A DNA stretch of 64,000 nt, from positions 48,849-112,848 of the forward strand of contig NZ_LMSA01000003.1 of the NCBI RefSeq assembly GCF_001427985.1, given 5' to 3'. The translations under genes and the position numbers were made by a program. Shown here in pieces: positions 53,663 to 62,926 of this stretch (positions within the stretch are counted from its first letter, which is position 1; each line of letters opens with the position of its first letter). The notes beneath the pieces were generated by a model that saw nothing but the letters and a program-made list of their open reading frames with translations, did no database searches and was not told the origin of the DNA. This DNA is from Knoellia sp. Soil729 (lineage in GTDB: Bacteria > Actinomycetota > Actinomycetes > Actinomycetales > Dermatophilaceae).

Positions 53663-55401
53663 CGGCGTTGGATGCCGCGGATCGAGGGGTGGAGCATGGC
53701 GAGGTTGAGCAGTCCGATGAAGCTGAGCACGATGACGATGAGGATGGCGCAGTACGCGAAGGCGTTGCCGAAGCGCCCGGAGTCGACCTCGGACAGGATC
53801 TGGCTCGTCATGATCTTGGTCTGCGGCGTGGTGATGAACACGATCGGCGAGAGCGTGGTCATCGAGCGCGCGAACGCGTAGGTGAGGCCGGCGAGCAGCG
53901 CCGGCCGGATGAGCGGCAGCGTCACCGTCCTGAAGGTGGTCAGGCTGCTGGCCCCGAGGCTGGTCGCAGCCTCGTCGATGGCGGGGTTGATCTGCTGCAG
54001 GGCCGAGATGCCGGCCCGTTGTCCCGTGGGAAGTGACCTGGCGACGAACACCATGACGATCGCCATCGCACCACCGAAGGCCGCAGAACCTCCCGCGACC
54101 GCCGGGAACCACTGCCGCCCGCCGAGGATCGTCGGGGTGTTGAAGGCGATGGCGTAGCCGATGCCGATGACGGTCCCGGGGACGGACAGGCCGAGCATGC
54201 CCACGAAGTCCATGAGGCCGGACGTGCGCTTGAGCTTGCGCACCACGAGCCACGCGATGACCATGCCGAGCAGCCCTGCGATGGGGGTGGCGATGAGGGC
54301 GAGGATCGTCGTGGTGAACATCGCGTCGGACCCGATGCCGGCCAGCACGAAGCGGTAGTGGTCCAGGGTGAACTCGTTGTTGACCCCGAAGATCTTGACG
54401 AACCCGCCGAAGACGACCGTTCCGTACATGAGGATCACGAGCCCGGCCACGGCCACTGCCACGGTGAGGATCGGGATGCGCAGGACCGGTGCGGTGATGA
54501 GCTCGGGACTCCCAGCCGGCTTGCCGGTGACGCTGACGACGTTCTTGCGGTTCACCCAGTAGCGCTGGACGAGGAAGACGCTGAGGGCGGGAAGGAGCAG
54601 GACGAGCGAGTATGCCGCCCCGCCCGCGACGTTGTACTCGCCCACCACCGCGAGGTAGGCCCTCGATGCGAGCACGGTGTAGTCGCCACCGAGGACGAGG
54701 GGGTTGGCGAGGTCGGCGATGGACTCGACGAAGAGGAGCAGCACCGATCCGGCGATGCCGGGGATGAGCATCGGCAGCGTGACGGACGTGAAGATCTTGA
54801 GCTTGTTGGCCCCGAGGTTGGCGGCCGCCTCGTCGAGGCTGGGGTCCAGGCTCTCCAGCATGCCCTTGAGGTTCATGTAGGCCACGGGGAAGAACGAGAG
54901 CGTGAGGACGAAGACGAGCCCCTTGAGCCCGTAGATGTTGACGTCGAGGCCGAAAACACCGTTGCTAATCATCCCGTTGCGGCCGAAGAGCGTGATGGCT
55001 GCCGTGGCCACCGCAAAGGGTGGGGACACGATCGGCATGAGCGAGACGAGGTGCAGCATCTTCTTGCCGCGGAAGCCCAGACGCACCTGCGCGTAGGCCA
55101 TGACGAAGCCCACCGCGGTCCCGAGCAGGGAGACGATGACACCGAGCTGGATGGTGTTCCAGAGGATGCGGCGGTTGACCGGGTTGCTCAGCATCGAGCT
55201 GACGATGTCCCAGCCCTCCGCCGAGAAGGCGACGGTGAGGATCCTCACGAGGGGGAGCCCCACGATGACGGCGAGGATGAGGGCGACGACGGTCACCATC
55301 ACGACGAGGGTGAGGTCGCGTCCGGAGCGGCGACGCGGTCGGGGCGAGGGTTCGCTCGCCCCGACCGGGTCAGCGGCTGCGGGAAGCAGCGTGGCTGTCA
55401 T
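53659..55401 (-). CDS. ABC transporter fused permease (FbpB/AfuB type)
   Basis: A 580-residue inner-membrane permease with two tandem BPD_transp_1 domains and about twelve spans. First-domain EAA loop: LDPSLDEAAANLGANKLKIF; second: INPAIDEAATSLGASSLTTF. Both end in the usual TLPxxxPxxx pattern (TLPMLIPGIAGSVLLLF and TLPLIRPALLAG). A soluble 30-residue N terminus precedes the first span. Fused double permeases are typical for ferric iron, phosphonate and sugar-phosphate importers. The start is the ATG at 55401, 15 bases after the binding-protein stop. Confidence 0.93.
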   Translation of the reverse strand: MTATLLPAAADPVGASEPSPRPRRRSGRDLTLVVMVTVVALILAVIVGLPLVRILTVAFSAEGWDIVSSMLSNPVNRRILWNTIQLGVIVSLLGTAVGFVMAYAQVRLGFRGKKMLHLVSLMPIVSPPFAVATAAITLFGRNGMISNGVFGLDVNIYGLKGLVFVLTLSFFPVAYMNLKGMLESLDPSLDEAAANLGANKLKIFTSVTLPMLIPGIAGSVLLLFVESIADLANPLVLGGDYTVLASRAYLAVVGEYNVAGGAAYSLVLLLPALSVFLVQRYWVNRKNVVSVTGKPAGSPELITAPVLRIPILTVAVAVAGLVILMYGTVVFGGFVKIFGVNNEFTLDHYRFVLAGIGSDAMFTTTILALIATPIAGLLGMVIAWLVVRKLKRTSGLMDFVGMLGLSVPGTVIGIGYAIAFNTPTILGGRQWFPAVAGGSAAFGGAMAIVMVFVARSLPTGQRAGISALQQINPAIDEAATSLGASSLTTFRTVTLPLIRPALLAGLTYAFARSMTTLSPIVFITTPQTKIMTSQILSEVDSGRFGNAFAYCAILIVIVLSFIGLLNLAMLHPSIRGIQRR

Positions 55402-55416
55402 GGGTGACGGGTTGCC

Positions 55417-56505
55417 TCACTCCTTGGGAGCAGGCGCGACCTCGGCGTCGAACTTCGCGGTCAGTTCCTTCTTCTTCTGCCCGGCCTCGATCGAGTCGTA
55501 GTCGACGAGCTTGACCTGGTCGAGCTTGACCATGTCGTCGGTGACCTTGGCGTCGGGGTTGGTCGGGATCTGGAAGCTGCCGACCGTCGGGCCGATGTTC
55601 TGGTGGTCGGGGGTCAGGGTCCAGTCCAGGAACTTCTTGGCGTTCTCCGCGTTCGGTCCGCCCTTGACGAGGGAGACGGCGCCGATCTCGTAGCCCGTGC
55701 CCTCACTGGGGAAGGTGTTCTCGAGCATGTCGAAGCCCTCCTTCTGGTACTTCACGCAGTCGTGGCTGAAGATCACGCCGACCGCGACCTCACCCCGCCC
55801 TGCCATCTGCCCCGGCGCGGAGCCGCTCTTGGAGTACTGGAGCACGTTGTTGTGCAGCTTGCCGAGGTAGTCGAAGGTCTTGTCCACGTCCATGTCATTG
55901 AGGACCATCTGGGTCCAGACGGCGGTGTAGGACGTGCCCGACGTCGACGGGTGCGCGATCGCGACCTGCTTCTTGAGCTTGGCGTCGAGCAGGTCCGCCC
56001 AGGACTTCGGTGTGCTGGCGCCGACCTTGTCGAGCTGGTCCTTGTTGGAGCAGAAGCCGAGGACACCGACGTAGGTGCCGGTCCACTTGCCGTCCTTGTC
56101 CTTGTACTTGTCCGGGATGGCGGCGGCGTTGGGGGACACGTAGGGCTCGATCAGCCCGGCGTCGAAGGCGGCGACGTGCCCGTCCGACGGACCGCCGTAG
56201 AGCACGTCGAACTCGGGCTTCGACTTCGCGGCGTCGAGACGGGCGACGCCCTCTCCGGAGCTCATCCGGACGTAGGAGGTCTTGATGCCGGAGGCCTTGG
56301 TGAAGGCGGCCGCCATCGCCTGGCACTGCTCCTCCTGGGGCGTGCAGGCGACGACCACCTCACCGGTGCCCTTGGTCGACCCGCCGTCGGAGCTGCTGGC
56401 TGCGGGCGTGGAGGTGTCGGGGTCCTCGACGGCGCACGCTGCGAGGAGTGTGGTGAGCCCGAGGGGCACCGCGAGGAGGATGGCGGAGGTGCGAGAACGA
56501 CGCAT
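55417..56505 (-). CDS. ABC transporter substrate-binding lipoprotein (FbpA/AfuA/phosphonate family)
   Basis: A 362-residue lipoprotein. The signal is MRRSRTSAILLAVPLGLTTL with lipobox LAAC, lipidated Cys24, followed by a Ser/Gly linker. The periplasmic-binding fold of cluster D begins EVVVACTPQEEQCQ. Key segments: YVRMSSGEGVARLDAAKSKP, DVLYGGPSD, and IAHPSTSGTSYTAVWT, where a Ser-Gly-Thr turn is common in members binding phosphate-like groups. The double Tyr of true FbpA iron sites is not seen. With a downstream phosphatase, a phosphorylated solute (hexose-P, glycerol-P or phosphonate) is likelier than iron. Ribosome site AAAGGAG before the ATG. Confidence 0.9.
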   Translation of the reverse strand: MRRSRTSAILLAVPLGLTTLLAACAVEDPDTSTPAASSSDGGSTKGTGEVVVACTPQEEQCQAMAAAFTKASGIKTSYVRMSSGEGVARLDAAKSKPEFDVLYGGPSDGHVAAFDAGLIEPYVSPNAAAIPDKYKDKDGKWTGTYVGVLGFCSNKDQLDKVGASTPKSWADLLDAKLKKQVAIAHPSTSGTSYTAVWTQMVLNDMDVDKTFDYLGKLHNNVLQYSKSGSAPGQMAGRGEVAVGVIFSHDCVKYQKEGFDMLENTFPSEGTGYEIGAVSLVKGGPNAENAKKFLDWTLTPDHQNIGPTVGSFQIPTNPDAKVTDDMVKLDQVKLVDYDSIEAGQKKKELTAKFDAEVAPAPKE

Positions 56506-56563
56506 GGCGGTTGACTCCTTTGTCAATGGCCGACCGTGACGCTTACGGCCTGCTGCGCGCCCG

Positions 56564-56569
56564 ACACTA
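56564..56569 (-). promoter_or_regulatory. Possible -10 box for the ABC importer operon
   Basis: On the minus strand TAGTGT, about 60 bases before the binding-protein ATG. The 108-base gap after the response-regulator gene also has an inverted repeat, CGGTCAC and GTGACCG (56611-56630), around the regulator's stop codon, which could be a terminator or operator. Confidence 0.35.
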
Positions 56570-56613
56570 GGGCGCGGCGACGGTGGGCAGGTCACGAAAC
56601 GGGTCTCAGTCGG

Positions 56614-57339
56614 TCACGGTCCTGTGACCGTCGGTCCGTCGGACCTCGTGGGTGGCACGTAGCGGTAGCCGACCCCGCGCACGCTCTGGATGCAGCCCCT
56701 GGCCACCGGGTCCACCGCCTCGAGCTTGAGCCGCAGCCGGTAGACCGCGGTCTTGAGCAGCTCCCGACCGCCCAGCGGCTGCGCGTCCCCCCACGCGAGG
56801 AGCAGCAGCTGCCGGAAGGGCAGGTCCTCGTCGGGGTGGGTGACGAGGGCAGCCAGCAGCCGGTACTCCTGCGACGTCAGGTCGACCCGCTTGCCCCTGA
56901 CGTAGGCCGTGGCCGCCTGCAGGTCGAGGGTCACCGGCCCGGCCTCGGCGAGGGCCCCGCGGCTCAGGGGCGATCGACGGACCAGGCCCGCCGCGCGCAG
57001 CGCCAGCTCGCGGGGGTGGAAGGGCTTCGCGACGTAGTCGGAGGCGCCGGCCTCGAGACCAGCGATCCGCTGCGACGTCTCACCGAGGGCGGTGAGCAGG
57101 ATGACCGGCATCGGCCTGGTCGAGGTGATCCGTCGGCAGAGCTCGATGCCCGACATGCCCGGGAGCATGACGTCCAGGACGACGAGGTCGAGCTGCTGGT
57201 CCCTGACGAGGGGCCAGGCCTGCTCGGCCGAGCCGGCGGACAGGGCCGTGAAGCCCTGGGTCTCGAGCGCGAAGGTGATGATCTCGCGCATGGCGGGCTC
57301 GTCCTCGACGACGAGCACCCGCCACTGGTCGCCACTCAT
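56614..57339 (-). CDS. OmpR/PhoB-family response regulator
   Basis: A 241-residue DNA-binding regulator. Receiver domain 7-120: VLVVEDEPAMREIITFAL, phospho-acceptor Asp56 in LVVLDVMLPGMSGIEL, VILLTALGE and DYVAKPFHPRELALR. The winged-helix effector (about 140-230) has VDLTSQEYRLLAALVTHPDE, the recognition helix ELLKTAVYRLRLKLE and the wing IQSVRGVGYRYVPP. ATG overlaps the kinase stop (ATGA). It is followed on the same strand by the ABC importer, the likely target. Confidence 0.93.
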   Translation of the reverse strand: MSGDQWRVLVVEDEPAMREIITFALETQGFTALSAGSAEQAWPLVRDQQLDLVVLDVMLPGMSGIELCRRITSTRPMPVILLTALGETSQRIAGLEAGASDYVAKPFHPRELALRAAGLVRRSPLSRGALAEAGPVTLDLQAATAYVRGKRVDLTSQEYRLLAALVTHPDEDLPFRQLLLLAWGDAQPLGGRELLKTAVYRLRLKLEAVDPVARGCIQSVRGVGYRYVPPTRSDGPTVTGP

Positions 57340-58154
57340 GCGTCCACCCTGCCCTCTCGAGCGGGGAAGGTCACGAGCATCGTGGTGCCGTGCTGGGCGA
57401 TGGTGTCGACGAGGATCCGGCCGCCGTGGAGCTCGGCGATGTGCGCCGAGATGTAGAGGCCGAGACCCGTCCCCTCACCGACCGGTGCGCTGCTCGAGAA
57501 CCGGGCGAACAGACGGGACCGCTCCTCCTCGTTCATCCCTCGACCCTGGTCGCTGATGGAGATGATGACGTTGCCCTCGGCCGTGTGGCCGCGCACCACC
57601 ACCTCGTTCTCGGGCGAGTCGTCGTGACGCAGGGCGTTGGCCACGAGGTTGCTCACCAGCTGCTGGATGAGCTGCGGGTCGAGGTGCACCCGGGTGGGTG
57701 GGCCCGGAGCGTCGAGGGCGATCGCCCGGTGGTGGTGCACCTGCCGCAGCTCACGCACGATCGAGCGCAGGTAGGCGCGCAGCTCCACCTCGCGCAGCTG
57801 GACCTCGAAGAGCCCGGCCTCGATCCGCGCATGGGTGAGCAGGTCCTCCGCGAGGGCGATGACGTGCTCGGCACTGCCGGAGATCGTGTCGACGAACTTC
57901 GCCTGGGTCGTCGTCAGGGGTCCGGGGCTCTCCTCGGCGAGGAGGTCGGCGGAGCCCTTGATGAGGGCCAGGGGAGTGCGCACCTCGTGGCTGAGCACGG
58001 AGACCTGGTCCGCGCGGCGCAGCGCGAGCTCCTGCAGCCGCGCGATCTCGCGCGAGCTGGTCCGCAGCCGGCGGCGCAGACGGCGCACCCACCACGCGAG
58101 GAGCGCGATCACGAGCGCCATCACGAGGAGCCCCACCGACAGGGCCGGAGTCAT
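57336..58154 (-). CDS. Sensor histidine kinase without an external sensor domain
   Basis: A 272-residue kinase with one N-terminal span (about residues 6-23) and a basic stretch, WWVRRLRRRLRTSS. HisKA begins near 45; phospho-acceptor His56 is in VSVLSHEVRTPLALIKGSAD. HATPase_c: N box QLVSNLVANALRHDD, G1 ISDQGRGMNEEE, F/G2 GEGTGLGLYISAHIAELHGG. With only a dozen residues outside the membrane it cannot bind a ligand alone, so it may read the state of the ABC importer or its binding protein, or a membrane signal. ATG at 58154 is supported by a TAGGGT box 7 nt upstream. It precedes its regulator in one operon. Confidence 0.92.
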   Translation of the reverse strand: MTPALSVGLLVMALVIALLAWWVRRLRRRLRTSSREIARLQELALRRADQVSVLSHEVRTPLALIKGSADLLAEESPGPLTTTQAKFVDTISGSAEHVIALAEDLLTHARIEAGLFEVQLREVELRAYLRSIVRELRQVHHHRAIALDAPGPPTRVHLDPQLIQQLVSNLVANALRHDDSPENEVVVRGHTAEGNVIISISDQGRGMNEEERSRLFARFSSSAPVGEGTGLGLYISAHIAELHGGRILVDTIAQHGTTMLVTFPAREGRVDA

Positions 58155-58192
58155 GGGGCCGACCCTACGCAACTCCCCGGTACCTTGGCCCC
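58155..58192. promoter_or_regulatory. 38-base divergent leaderless promoter pair (kinase / coaE)
   Basis: Minus strand: TAGGGT (58167-58162), 7 nt, ATG at 58154. Plus strand: TACCTT (58181-58186), 6 nt, ATG at 58193. Any -35 region of one lies over the -10 of the other, so the two promoters should compete. Confidence 0.5.
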
Positions 58193-59371
58193 ATGTTGCG
58201 TGTGGGCCTCACCGGCGGAATCGGTTCCGGCAAGTCGACGGTCGCCCGCCTCCTTGCCGATCTCGGTGCCGTGGTCGTCGACGCTGACGCTGTTGCCCGA
58301 GAGGTCGTCGAACCGGGTATGCCGGCCCTCACGGCCATCCGGAAGCGTTTCGGGAACGCTGTGTTCGGCTCGGACGGAGCGCTCGACCGTCCGGCCCTGG
58401 GTCGGGTCGTCTTCGCTGACCCGGGTGCCCTGGCCGACCTCGAGGGCATCACCCACCCCGCGATCTGGAGGCGCACCGCCGAGCTCCGCGAGGCCGTGCC
58501 CGCCGAGACGATCCTCGTGCACGACATGCCCCTCATCGTCGAGAAGGCGATGGGGGCCGACTACCACCTGGTGGTCGTCGTCGGGGTGGAGGCAGGGGAG
58601 CGGCTCGACCGGCTCGTCCGCGACCGCGGCATGACGCCCGAGGACGCGCAGGCCCGCATCGACGCGCAGGCCGACGACAGCGCCCGTCGGGCAGCGGCGG
58701 ACGTGTGGCTCGACAACAACGGCACCCCCGCGCAGCTCGAGGTGGAGGTTCGCAGACTCTGGGCCGAGCGGCTGCAACCGTTCAACGAGAACCTGATTCA
58801 CGGCATACGGGCTCGTCGTCCCGACGCACTCACGCTCAGTGAGCCCAAGGAGGAGTGGCCGGCCGAGGGCGCCCGGCTTGTGGCGCGCATCGCGAAGGCG
58901 TTGGGAGACAGGGCGCTCGCGGTCGACCACATCGGCTCCACGTCGGTGCCGGGGCTCGTTGCCAAGGACGTCATCGACATCCAGGTGGGGGTGGGCTCCC
59001 TCGAGGAGGCTGATGCGCCAGCGTTCGTGGAAGCGTTGCAGCACAGCGGCTTCCCGCGGGTGGACGGTCCCGCCGCGGACCACGGCAAGGACGGCACGGC
59101 GTGGCACAAGAGGTTCCACGGCAGTGCCGACCCCTGCCGTGTCACCCATGTCCACGTGCGGGAGGTCGACGGCCCGGGCTACCGCTGGGCGCTCACCTTC
59201 CGCGACTGGCTGCAGGCAGACAGTGGTGCGCGGGACGAGTACGCGGCGCTCAAGCTGGACCTGCTCGCGAAGGGGCTCTCGACGCACGACTATGCGGACG
59301 CCAAGGAGCCGTGGTTCGACTCCGTGCACGACAGGGTCATGGAGTTCGGCGACGCTCACTCGCCGGGGTAG
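58193..59371 (+). CDS. coaE: Dephospho-CoA kinase with C-terminal GrpB domain
   Basis: A 392-residue fusion. Residues 1-200 are CoaE, the last step of CoA synthesis: P loop VGLTGGIGSGKSTVARLL, VVDADAVAREVVEPG, HPAIWRRTAEL, LVHDMPLIVEKAMG and DNNGTPAQLEVEV. Residues about 205-390 are a GrpB/UPF0157 domain, a nucleotidyltransferase-like fold: ALAVDHIGSTSVPGLVAKDV is its signature, with KRFHGSADPCRVTHVHV. The same fusion occurs in M. tuberculosis CoaE (Rv1631), where the second domain has been linked to stability or folding. Leaderless-type start. The 3' end overlaps the oxidoreductase gene by 16 bases. Confidence 0.95.
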   Translation: MLRVGLTGGIGSGKSTVARLLADLGAVVVDADAVAREVVEPGMPALTAIRKRFGNAVFGSDGALDRPALGRVVFADPGALADLEGITHPAIWRRTAELREAVPAETILVHDMPLIVEKAMGADYHLVVVVGVEAGERLDRLVRDRGMTPEDAQARIDAQADDSARRAAADVWLDNNGTPAQLEVEVRRLWAERLQPFNENLIHGIRARRPDALTLSEPKEEWPAEGARLVARIAKALGDRALAVDHIGSTSVPGLVAKDVIDIQVGVGSLEEADAPAFVEALQHSGFPRVDGPAADHGKDGTAWHKRFHGSADPCRVTHVHVREVDGPGYRWALTFRDWLQADSGARDEYAALKLDLLAKGLSTHDYADAKEPWFDSVHDRVMEFGDAHSPG

Positions 59372-60402
59372 CGCACCCCCACCTGCGCGCGGACCTCGTC
59401 GAGGACCTCCATGATGCGCAGGGTCTCGGCGGCCGGGAGGAGGGCGCTCTCGGTGAGCCCGGCATCGACGCAGCGTGCCGCCTCGCAGAACTCGAAGTGC
59501 AGTCCGTGGGTGCGGTCCTCGGGCTCCCAGGAGATGTCGGTCCCGGCGTCCCGGGAGACGAAGCGCACGCGCGAGGGGGCGTACCAGCTGCTGTGCGGGT
59601 CGTCGGGGTCGCCGAGCTCGAGGCGGCCGGCGGTGCCGTTGATGCTCGCGGTGGTCGGCGTGCGCGAGGTCATCGTGGCGTGCAGCAGGCCGCGGCCACC
59701 CGTCGCGCCGGTCACGAGGATCGTCTCCTCGGCGTCCACGCCCTCGGCGGCGAGGCGGCCGGTGGCCGTGACGGACTCGATGCCGCCCAGCGCGAACGAG
59801 GCGAACGAGGTCGGGTAGATCCCGAGGTCGAGCAGCGCGCCGCCGGCGAGGGCAGGGTCGGACAGGCGCTGCGGACCGTTGGGGTAGAGGGGCTGACCGT
59901 GGTCGGCGAAGACGTTCTCGACCTTCCCGAGCAGACCGTCCTCGAGGCACTGGCGCACGACGTCGATGCCGGGCAGGAAGCGGGTCCACATGGCCTCCAT
60001 GGCGAGCAGGCCCTTGTCCTTCGCGGTGTCGAGGATCTCGCGGGTCTCGCTCGCGTTGCGCGCGAACGCCTTCTCGACGAGGACGTGCTTGCCGGCTTCG
60101 AGGGCCAGCAGCGCCTGCGCGTGGTGCTCGGAGTGGGGGGTGGCGACGTAGACGATGTCGACCTCGGGGTCGTTCACGAGCTCCTCATAGGACCCGTATG
60201 CGGTGTGCACGCCGAAGTCGTCAGCGAAACCCTGCGCTCGACCCAGGTCCCGCGACGCCACGGCTTGGATGACCTGGTCGGTCTCGGCGCGTAGCGCCGT
60301 GGCGCTCTCCCGGGCGATGTAGCCGGGGCCGAGGACGCCCCAGCGCAGGGTGGGAGCGGTGCGCGGGTCAGGGGTGCGAGGTGCGGGGAGCGTGACGGTC
60401 AC
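59356..60402 (-). CDS. Gfo/Idh/MocA family oxidoreductase
   Basis: A 348-residue NAD(P)-dependent oxidoreductase. The nucleotide fold is [19 protein letters not shown], then [20 protein letters not shown] and the family motif [20 protein letters not shown] with the catalytic Lys. The C-terminal alpha/beta domain shows [21 protein letters not shown], containing the DxGxY catalytic pattern of trans-dihydrodiol/glucose-fructose types. Substrate unknown, possibly a sugar or cyclitol. GTG start at 60402 with a GAGGAT box 6 nt upstream, the same hexamer as before the first minus-strand gene. Divergent from uvrB. Confidence 0.88.
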   Translation of the reverse strand: MTVTLPAPRTPDPRTAPTLRWGVLGPGYIARESATALRAETDQVIQAVASRDLGRAQGFADDFGVHTAYGSYEELVNDPEVDIVYVATPHSEHHAQALLALEAGKHVLVEKAFARNASETREILDTAKDKGLLAMEAMWTRFLPGIDVVRQCLEDGLLGKVENVFADHGQPLYPNGPQRLSDPALAGGALLDLGIYPTSFASFALGGIESVTATGRLAAEGVDAEETILVTGATGGRGLLHATMTSRTPTTASINGTAGRLELGDPDDPHSSWYAPSRVRFVSRDAGTDISWEPEDRTHGLHFEFCEAARCVDAGLTESALLPAAETLRIMEVLDEVRAQVGVRYPGE

Positions 60403-60434
60403 CGGTCCATCCTCGCACTGTCAGTGGCACGGCA

Positions 60435-60440
60435 TACCGT
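60435..60440 (+). promoter_or_regulatory. -10 box of a leaderless uvrB promoter
   Basis: TACCGT, overlapping a GGCATAC word (60431-60437), ends 6 nt before the ATG at 60447. I do not see a clear LexA/SOS palindrome in the 44-base gap. Confidence 0.5.
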
Positions 60441-60446
60441 GGTCGT

Positions 60447-62561
60447 ATGCGTCCCACCACTGACTTGAAGCGCACCGTCGCCCCGTTCCAGGTCGTGTCC
60501 GAGTTCCAGCCCGCCGGTGACCAGCCGACGGCGATTAAGGACCTGACCGAGCGGATCAACGCGGGCCAGCAGAACGTCGTGCTCCTCGGCGCCACCGGCA
60601 CCGGCAAGTCGGCGACGACGGCATGGCTCGTGGAGCAGGTGCAGCGGCCGACCCTGGTCATGGCCCCCAACAAGACCCTCGCCGCCCAGCTGGCCAACGA
60701 GTTCCGGGAGCTGCTGCCCAACAACGCGGTCGAGTACTTCGTGAGCTACTACGACTACTTCCAGCCCGAGGCCTACGTGCCGCAGACCGACACCTACATC
60801 GAGAAGGACAGCTCGATCAACGACGAGGTCGAGCGGCTGCGGCACTCGGCGACCAACTCGCTGCTCACCCGCCGCGACGTCATCGTCGTGGCGTCCGTGT
60901 CGTGCATCTACGGTCTCGGCACCCCGCAGGAGTACGTCGACAAGATGGTGCAGCTGCGGGTCGGCGACGAGCTCGACCGCGACGACCTGCTGCGGCGGTT
61001 CGTGCAGATGCAGTACACCCGCAACGACCTGGCGTTCACGCGCGGGACCTTCCGCGTGCGCGGCGACACCGTCGAGATCATCCCGATGTACGAAGAGCTC
61101 GCGGTGCGCATCGAGTTCTTCGGCGACGAGGTCGACAAGATCTACACCCTGCACCCCCTCACCGGCGAGATCGTGCGTGAGGAGACCGAGATGTACGTCT
61201 TCCCGGCCTCCCACTACATCGCCGGCCCGGACCGCATGGAGCGCGCCATCGCGGGGATCGAGCACGAGCTCGAGGAGCAGCTGCGGACGTTCGAGAGCCA
61301 GGGCAAGATGCTCGAGGCCCAGCGGCTGCGCATGCGCACGACCTACGACATCGAGATGATGCGCCAGGTGGGCTCCTGCTCGGGCATCGAGAACTACTCG
61401 ATGCACCTCGACGGTCGCACCGCCGGCTCCGCGCCCAACTGCCTGCTCGACTACTTCCCCGAGGACTTCCTGCTCGTCCTCGACGAGTCGCACGTGACGG
61501 TGCCGCAGATCGGCGCGATGTACGAAGGCGACGCCTCCCGCAAGCGCACCCTCGTGGACCACGGCTTCCGGCTGCCGTCGGCGATGGACAACCGCCCACT
61601 CAAGTGGGAGGAGTTCCTCGAGCGCATCGGCCAGACCGTCTACCTGTCGGCGACGCCGGGCAACTACGAGATGGCGCAGGCCGACGGCGTCGTGGAGCAG
61701 ATCATCCGGCCGACCGGGCTCATCGACCCCGAGATCGTCCTCAAGCCGACCAAGGGCCAGATCGACGACCTCCTCCACGAGATCAACGTGCGGGCGCAGC
61801 GCAACGAGCGCGTGCTCGTCACGACCCTCACCAAGAAGATGGCCGAGGACCTCACCGACTACCTCCTCGACAAGGGGGTGCGCGTGCGCTACCTCCACTC
61901 CGACATCGACACCCTGCGCCGCGTGGAGCTGCTGCGCGAGCTGCGCATGGGCGAGTACGACGTCCTCGTCGGGATCAACCTCCTGCGCGAGGGCCTCGAC
62001 CTGCCCGAGGTCTCGCTGGTGTCGATCCTCGACGCCGACAAGGAGGGCTTCCTTCGGTCGGCCCGCTCGCTCATCCAGACCATCGGCCGAGCAGCCCGCA
62101 ACGTCTCGGGCCAGGTGCACATGTATGCCGACAAGGTCACGCCGTCGATGCAGGAGGCCGTCGACGAGACGAGCCGGCGGCGCGAGAAGCAGATCGCCTA
62201 CAACCTCGAGAAGGGTGTCGACCCCCAGCCCCTCCGCAAGAAGATCGCCGACATCACCGACCTGCTCGAGCGCGAGGACGCCGACACCGAGGAGCTGCTC
62301 GGTTCCGGACGCGCGCGCTCACGGGGCAAGAGCGACGGTGGTCGGGGCGGGCGTGGTGCCCTGGTGGCCGACCAAGCCACGGCGGGCACGAACCGGCACT
62401 CCGACATGGCGGCCGGTGACCTCGCCAACCTCATCCAGGAGCTCACGACCCAGATGCACCAGGCGGCGGCGGACCTCCACTTCGAGCTGGCCGCACGCCT
62501 GCGCGACGAGCTGGGTGACCTCAAGAAGGAGCTGCGCCAGCTCCACGAAGCCACGCGATGA
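60447..62561 (+). CDS. uvrB: Excinuclease ABC subunit B UvrB
   Basis: A 704-residue nucleotide-excision-repair helicase that verifies damage handed over by UvrA and recruits UvrC. Walker [18 protein letters not shown]; the beta-hairpin that pries strands apart, [18 protein letters not shown]; motif [22 protein letters not shown]; motif [23 protein letters not shown] and [14 protein letters not shown] Gly/Ser/Arg-rich linker (about 620-650) is followed by a C-terminal UVR domain ([20 protein letters not shown] and [12 protein letters not shown]). Full length. The stop overlaps the next ATG by 4 bases. Confidence 0.97.
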   Translation: MRPTTDLKRTVAPFQVVSEFQPAGDQPTAIKDLTERINAGQQNVVLLGATGTGKSATTAWLVEQVQRPTLVMAPNKTLAAQLANEFRELLPNNAVEYFVSYYDYFQPEAYVPQTDTYIEKDSSINDEVERLRHSATNSLLTRRDVIVVASVSCIYGLGTPQEYVDKMVQLRVGDELDRDDLLRRFVQMQYTRNDLAFTRGTFRVRGDTVEIIPMYEELAVRIEFFGDEVDKIYTLHPLTGEIVREETEMYVFPASHYIAGPDRMERAIAGIEHELEEQLRTFESQGKMLEAQRLRMRTTYDIEMMRQVGSCSGIENYSMHLDGRTAGSAPNCLLDYFPEDFLLVLDESHVTVPQIGAMYEGDASRKRTLVDHGFRLPSAMDNRPLKWEEFLERIGQTVYLSATPGNYEMAQADGVVEQIIRPTGLIDPEIVLKPTKGQIDDLLHEINVRAQRNERVLVTTLTKKMAEDLTDYLLDKGVRVRYLHSDIDTLRRVELLRELRMGEYDVLVGINLLREGLDLPEVSLVSILDADKEGFLRSARSLIQTIGRAARNVSGQVHMYADKVTPSMQEAVDETSRRREKQIAYNLEKGVDPQPLRKKIADITDLLEREDADTEELLGSGRARSRGKSDGGRGGRGALVADQATAGTNRHSDMAAGDLANLIQELTTQMHQAAADLHFELAARLRDELGDLKKELRQLHEATR

Positions 62562-62926
62562 CGACCCGCCTGACGCACGACGAGGTCGCGGCCCACGCCC
62601 TCGCCAAGCCGGGGGCGTGGGCCGATCAGCCGTGGGAGGGTGACGACGTCGCCAAGGTCGGTGACAAGATCTTCGCCTTCCTCGGTGGGGCGGGAGTCGG
62701 CGTCAAGCTCGGGTCGCGGTCCGAGGCCGACGAGTGGATCGCCGAGTTCCCCGGAGACGCCTCGGTCATGGCCTACATCGGTCGCCATGGCTGGAACACC
62801 CTTCGCCTGAGTGGTGCGATCCCCGACGAGGCCATCCGCGAGGCGGTCGACACGTCCTACGACCTCGTCGTCGCCAAGCTGCCCCGGGCTCAGCGGCCGG
62901 CGAGCTCGTCGAGCAGCTCGAGCTGA
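62558..62926 (+). CDS. MmcQ/YjbR family protein
   Basis: A 122-residue cyto-protein of the MmcQ/YjbR family (double-wing DNA-binding-like fold). The pattern [29 protein letters not shown] is best seen as [15 protein letters not shown] followed by [13 protein letters not shown]; then [25 protein letters not shown] and [17 protein letters not shown] complete it. Function unproven. ATGA overlap with uvrB suggests co-expression. The protein ends in a run of serines ([10 protein letters not shown]) that is encoded where the gene runs 37 bases into the convergent hydrolase gene, so the tail is probably an accident of that overlap. Confidence 0.85.
   Translation: MTTRLTHDEVAAHALAKPGAWADQPWEGDDVAKVGDKIFAFLGGAGVGVKLGSRSEADEWIAEFPGDASVMAYIGRHGWNTLRLSGAIPDEAIREAVDTSYDLVVAKLPRAQRPASSSSSSS

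Noticed and set aside
62890..62926. Functional poly-serine tail on the MmcQ/YjbR protein
   Set aside because: The serine run lies wholly in the overlap with the hydrolase gene and reads the complement of its Leu/Glu/Asp codons; probably fortuitous.
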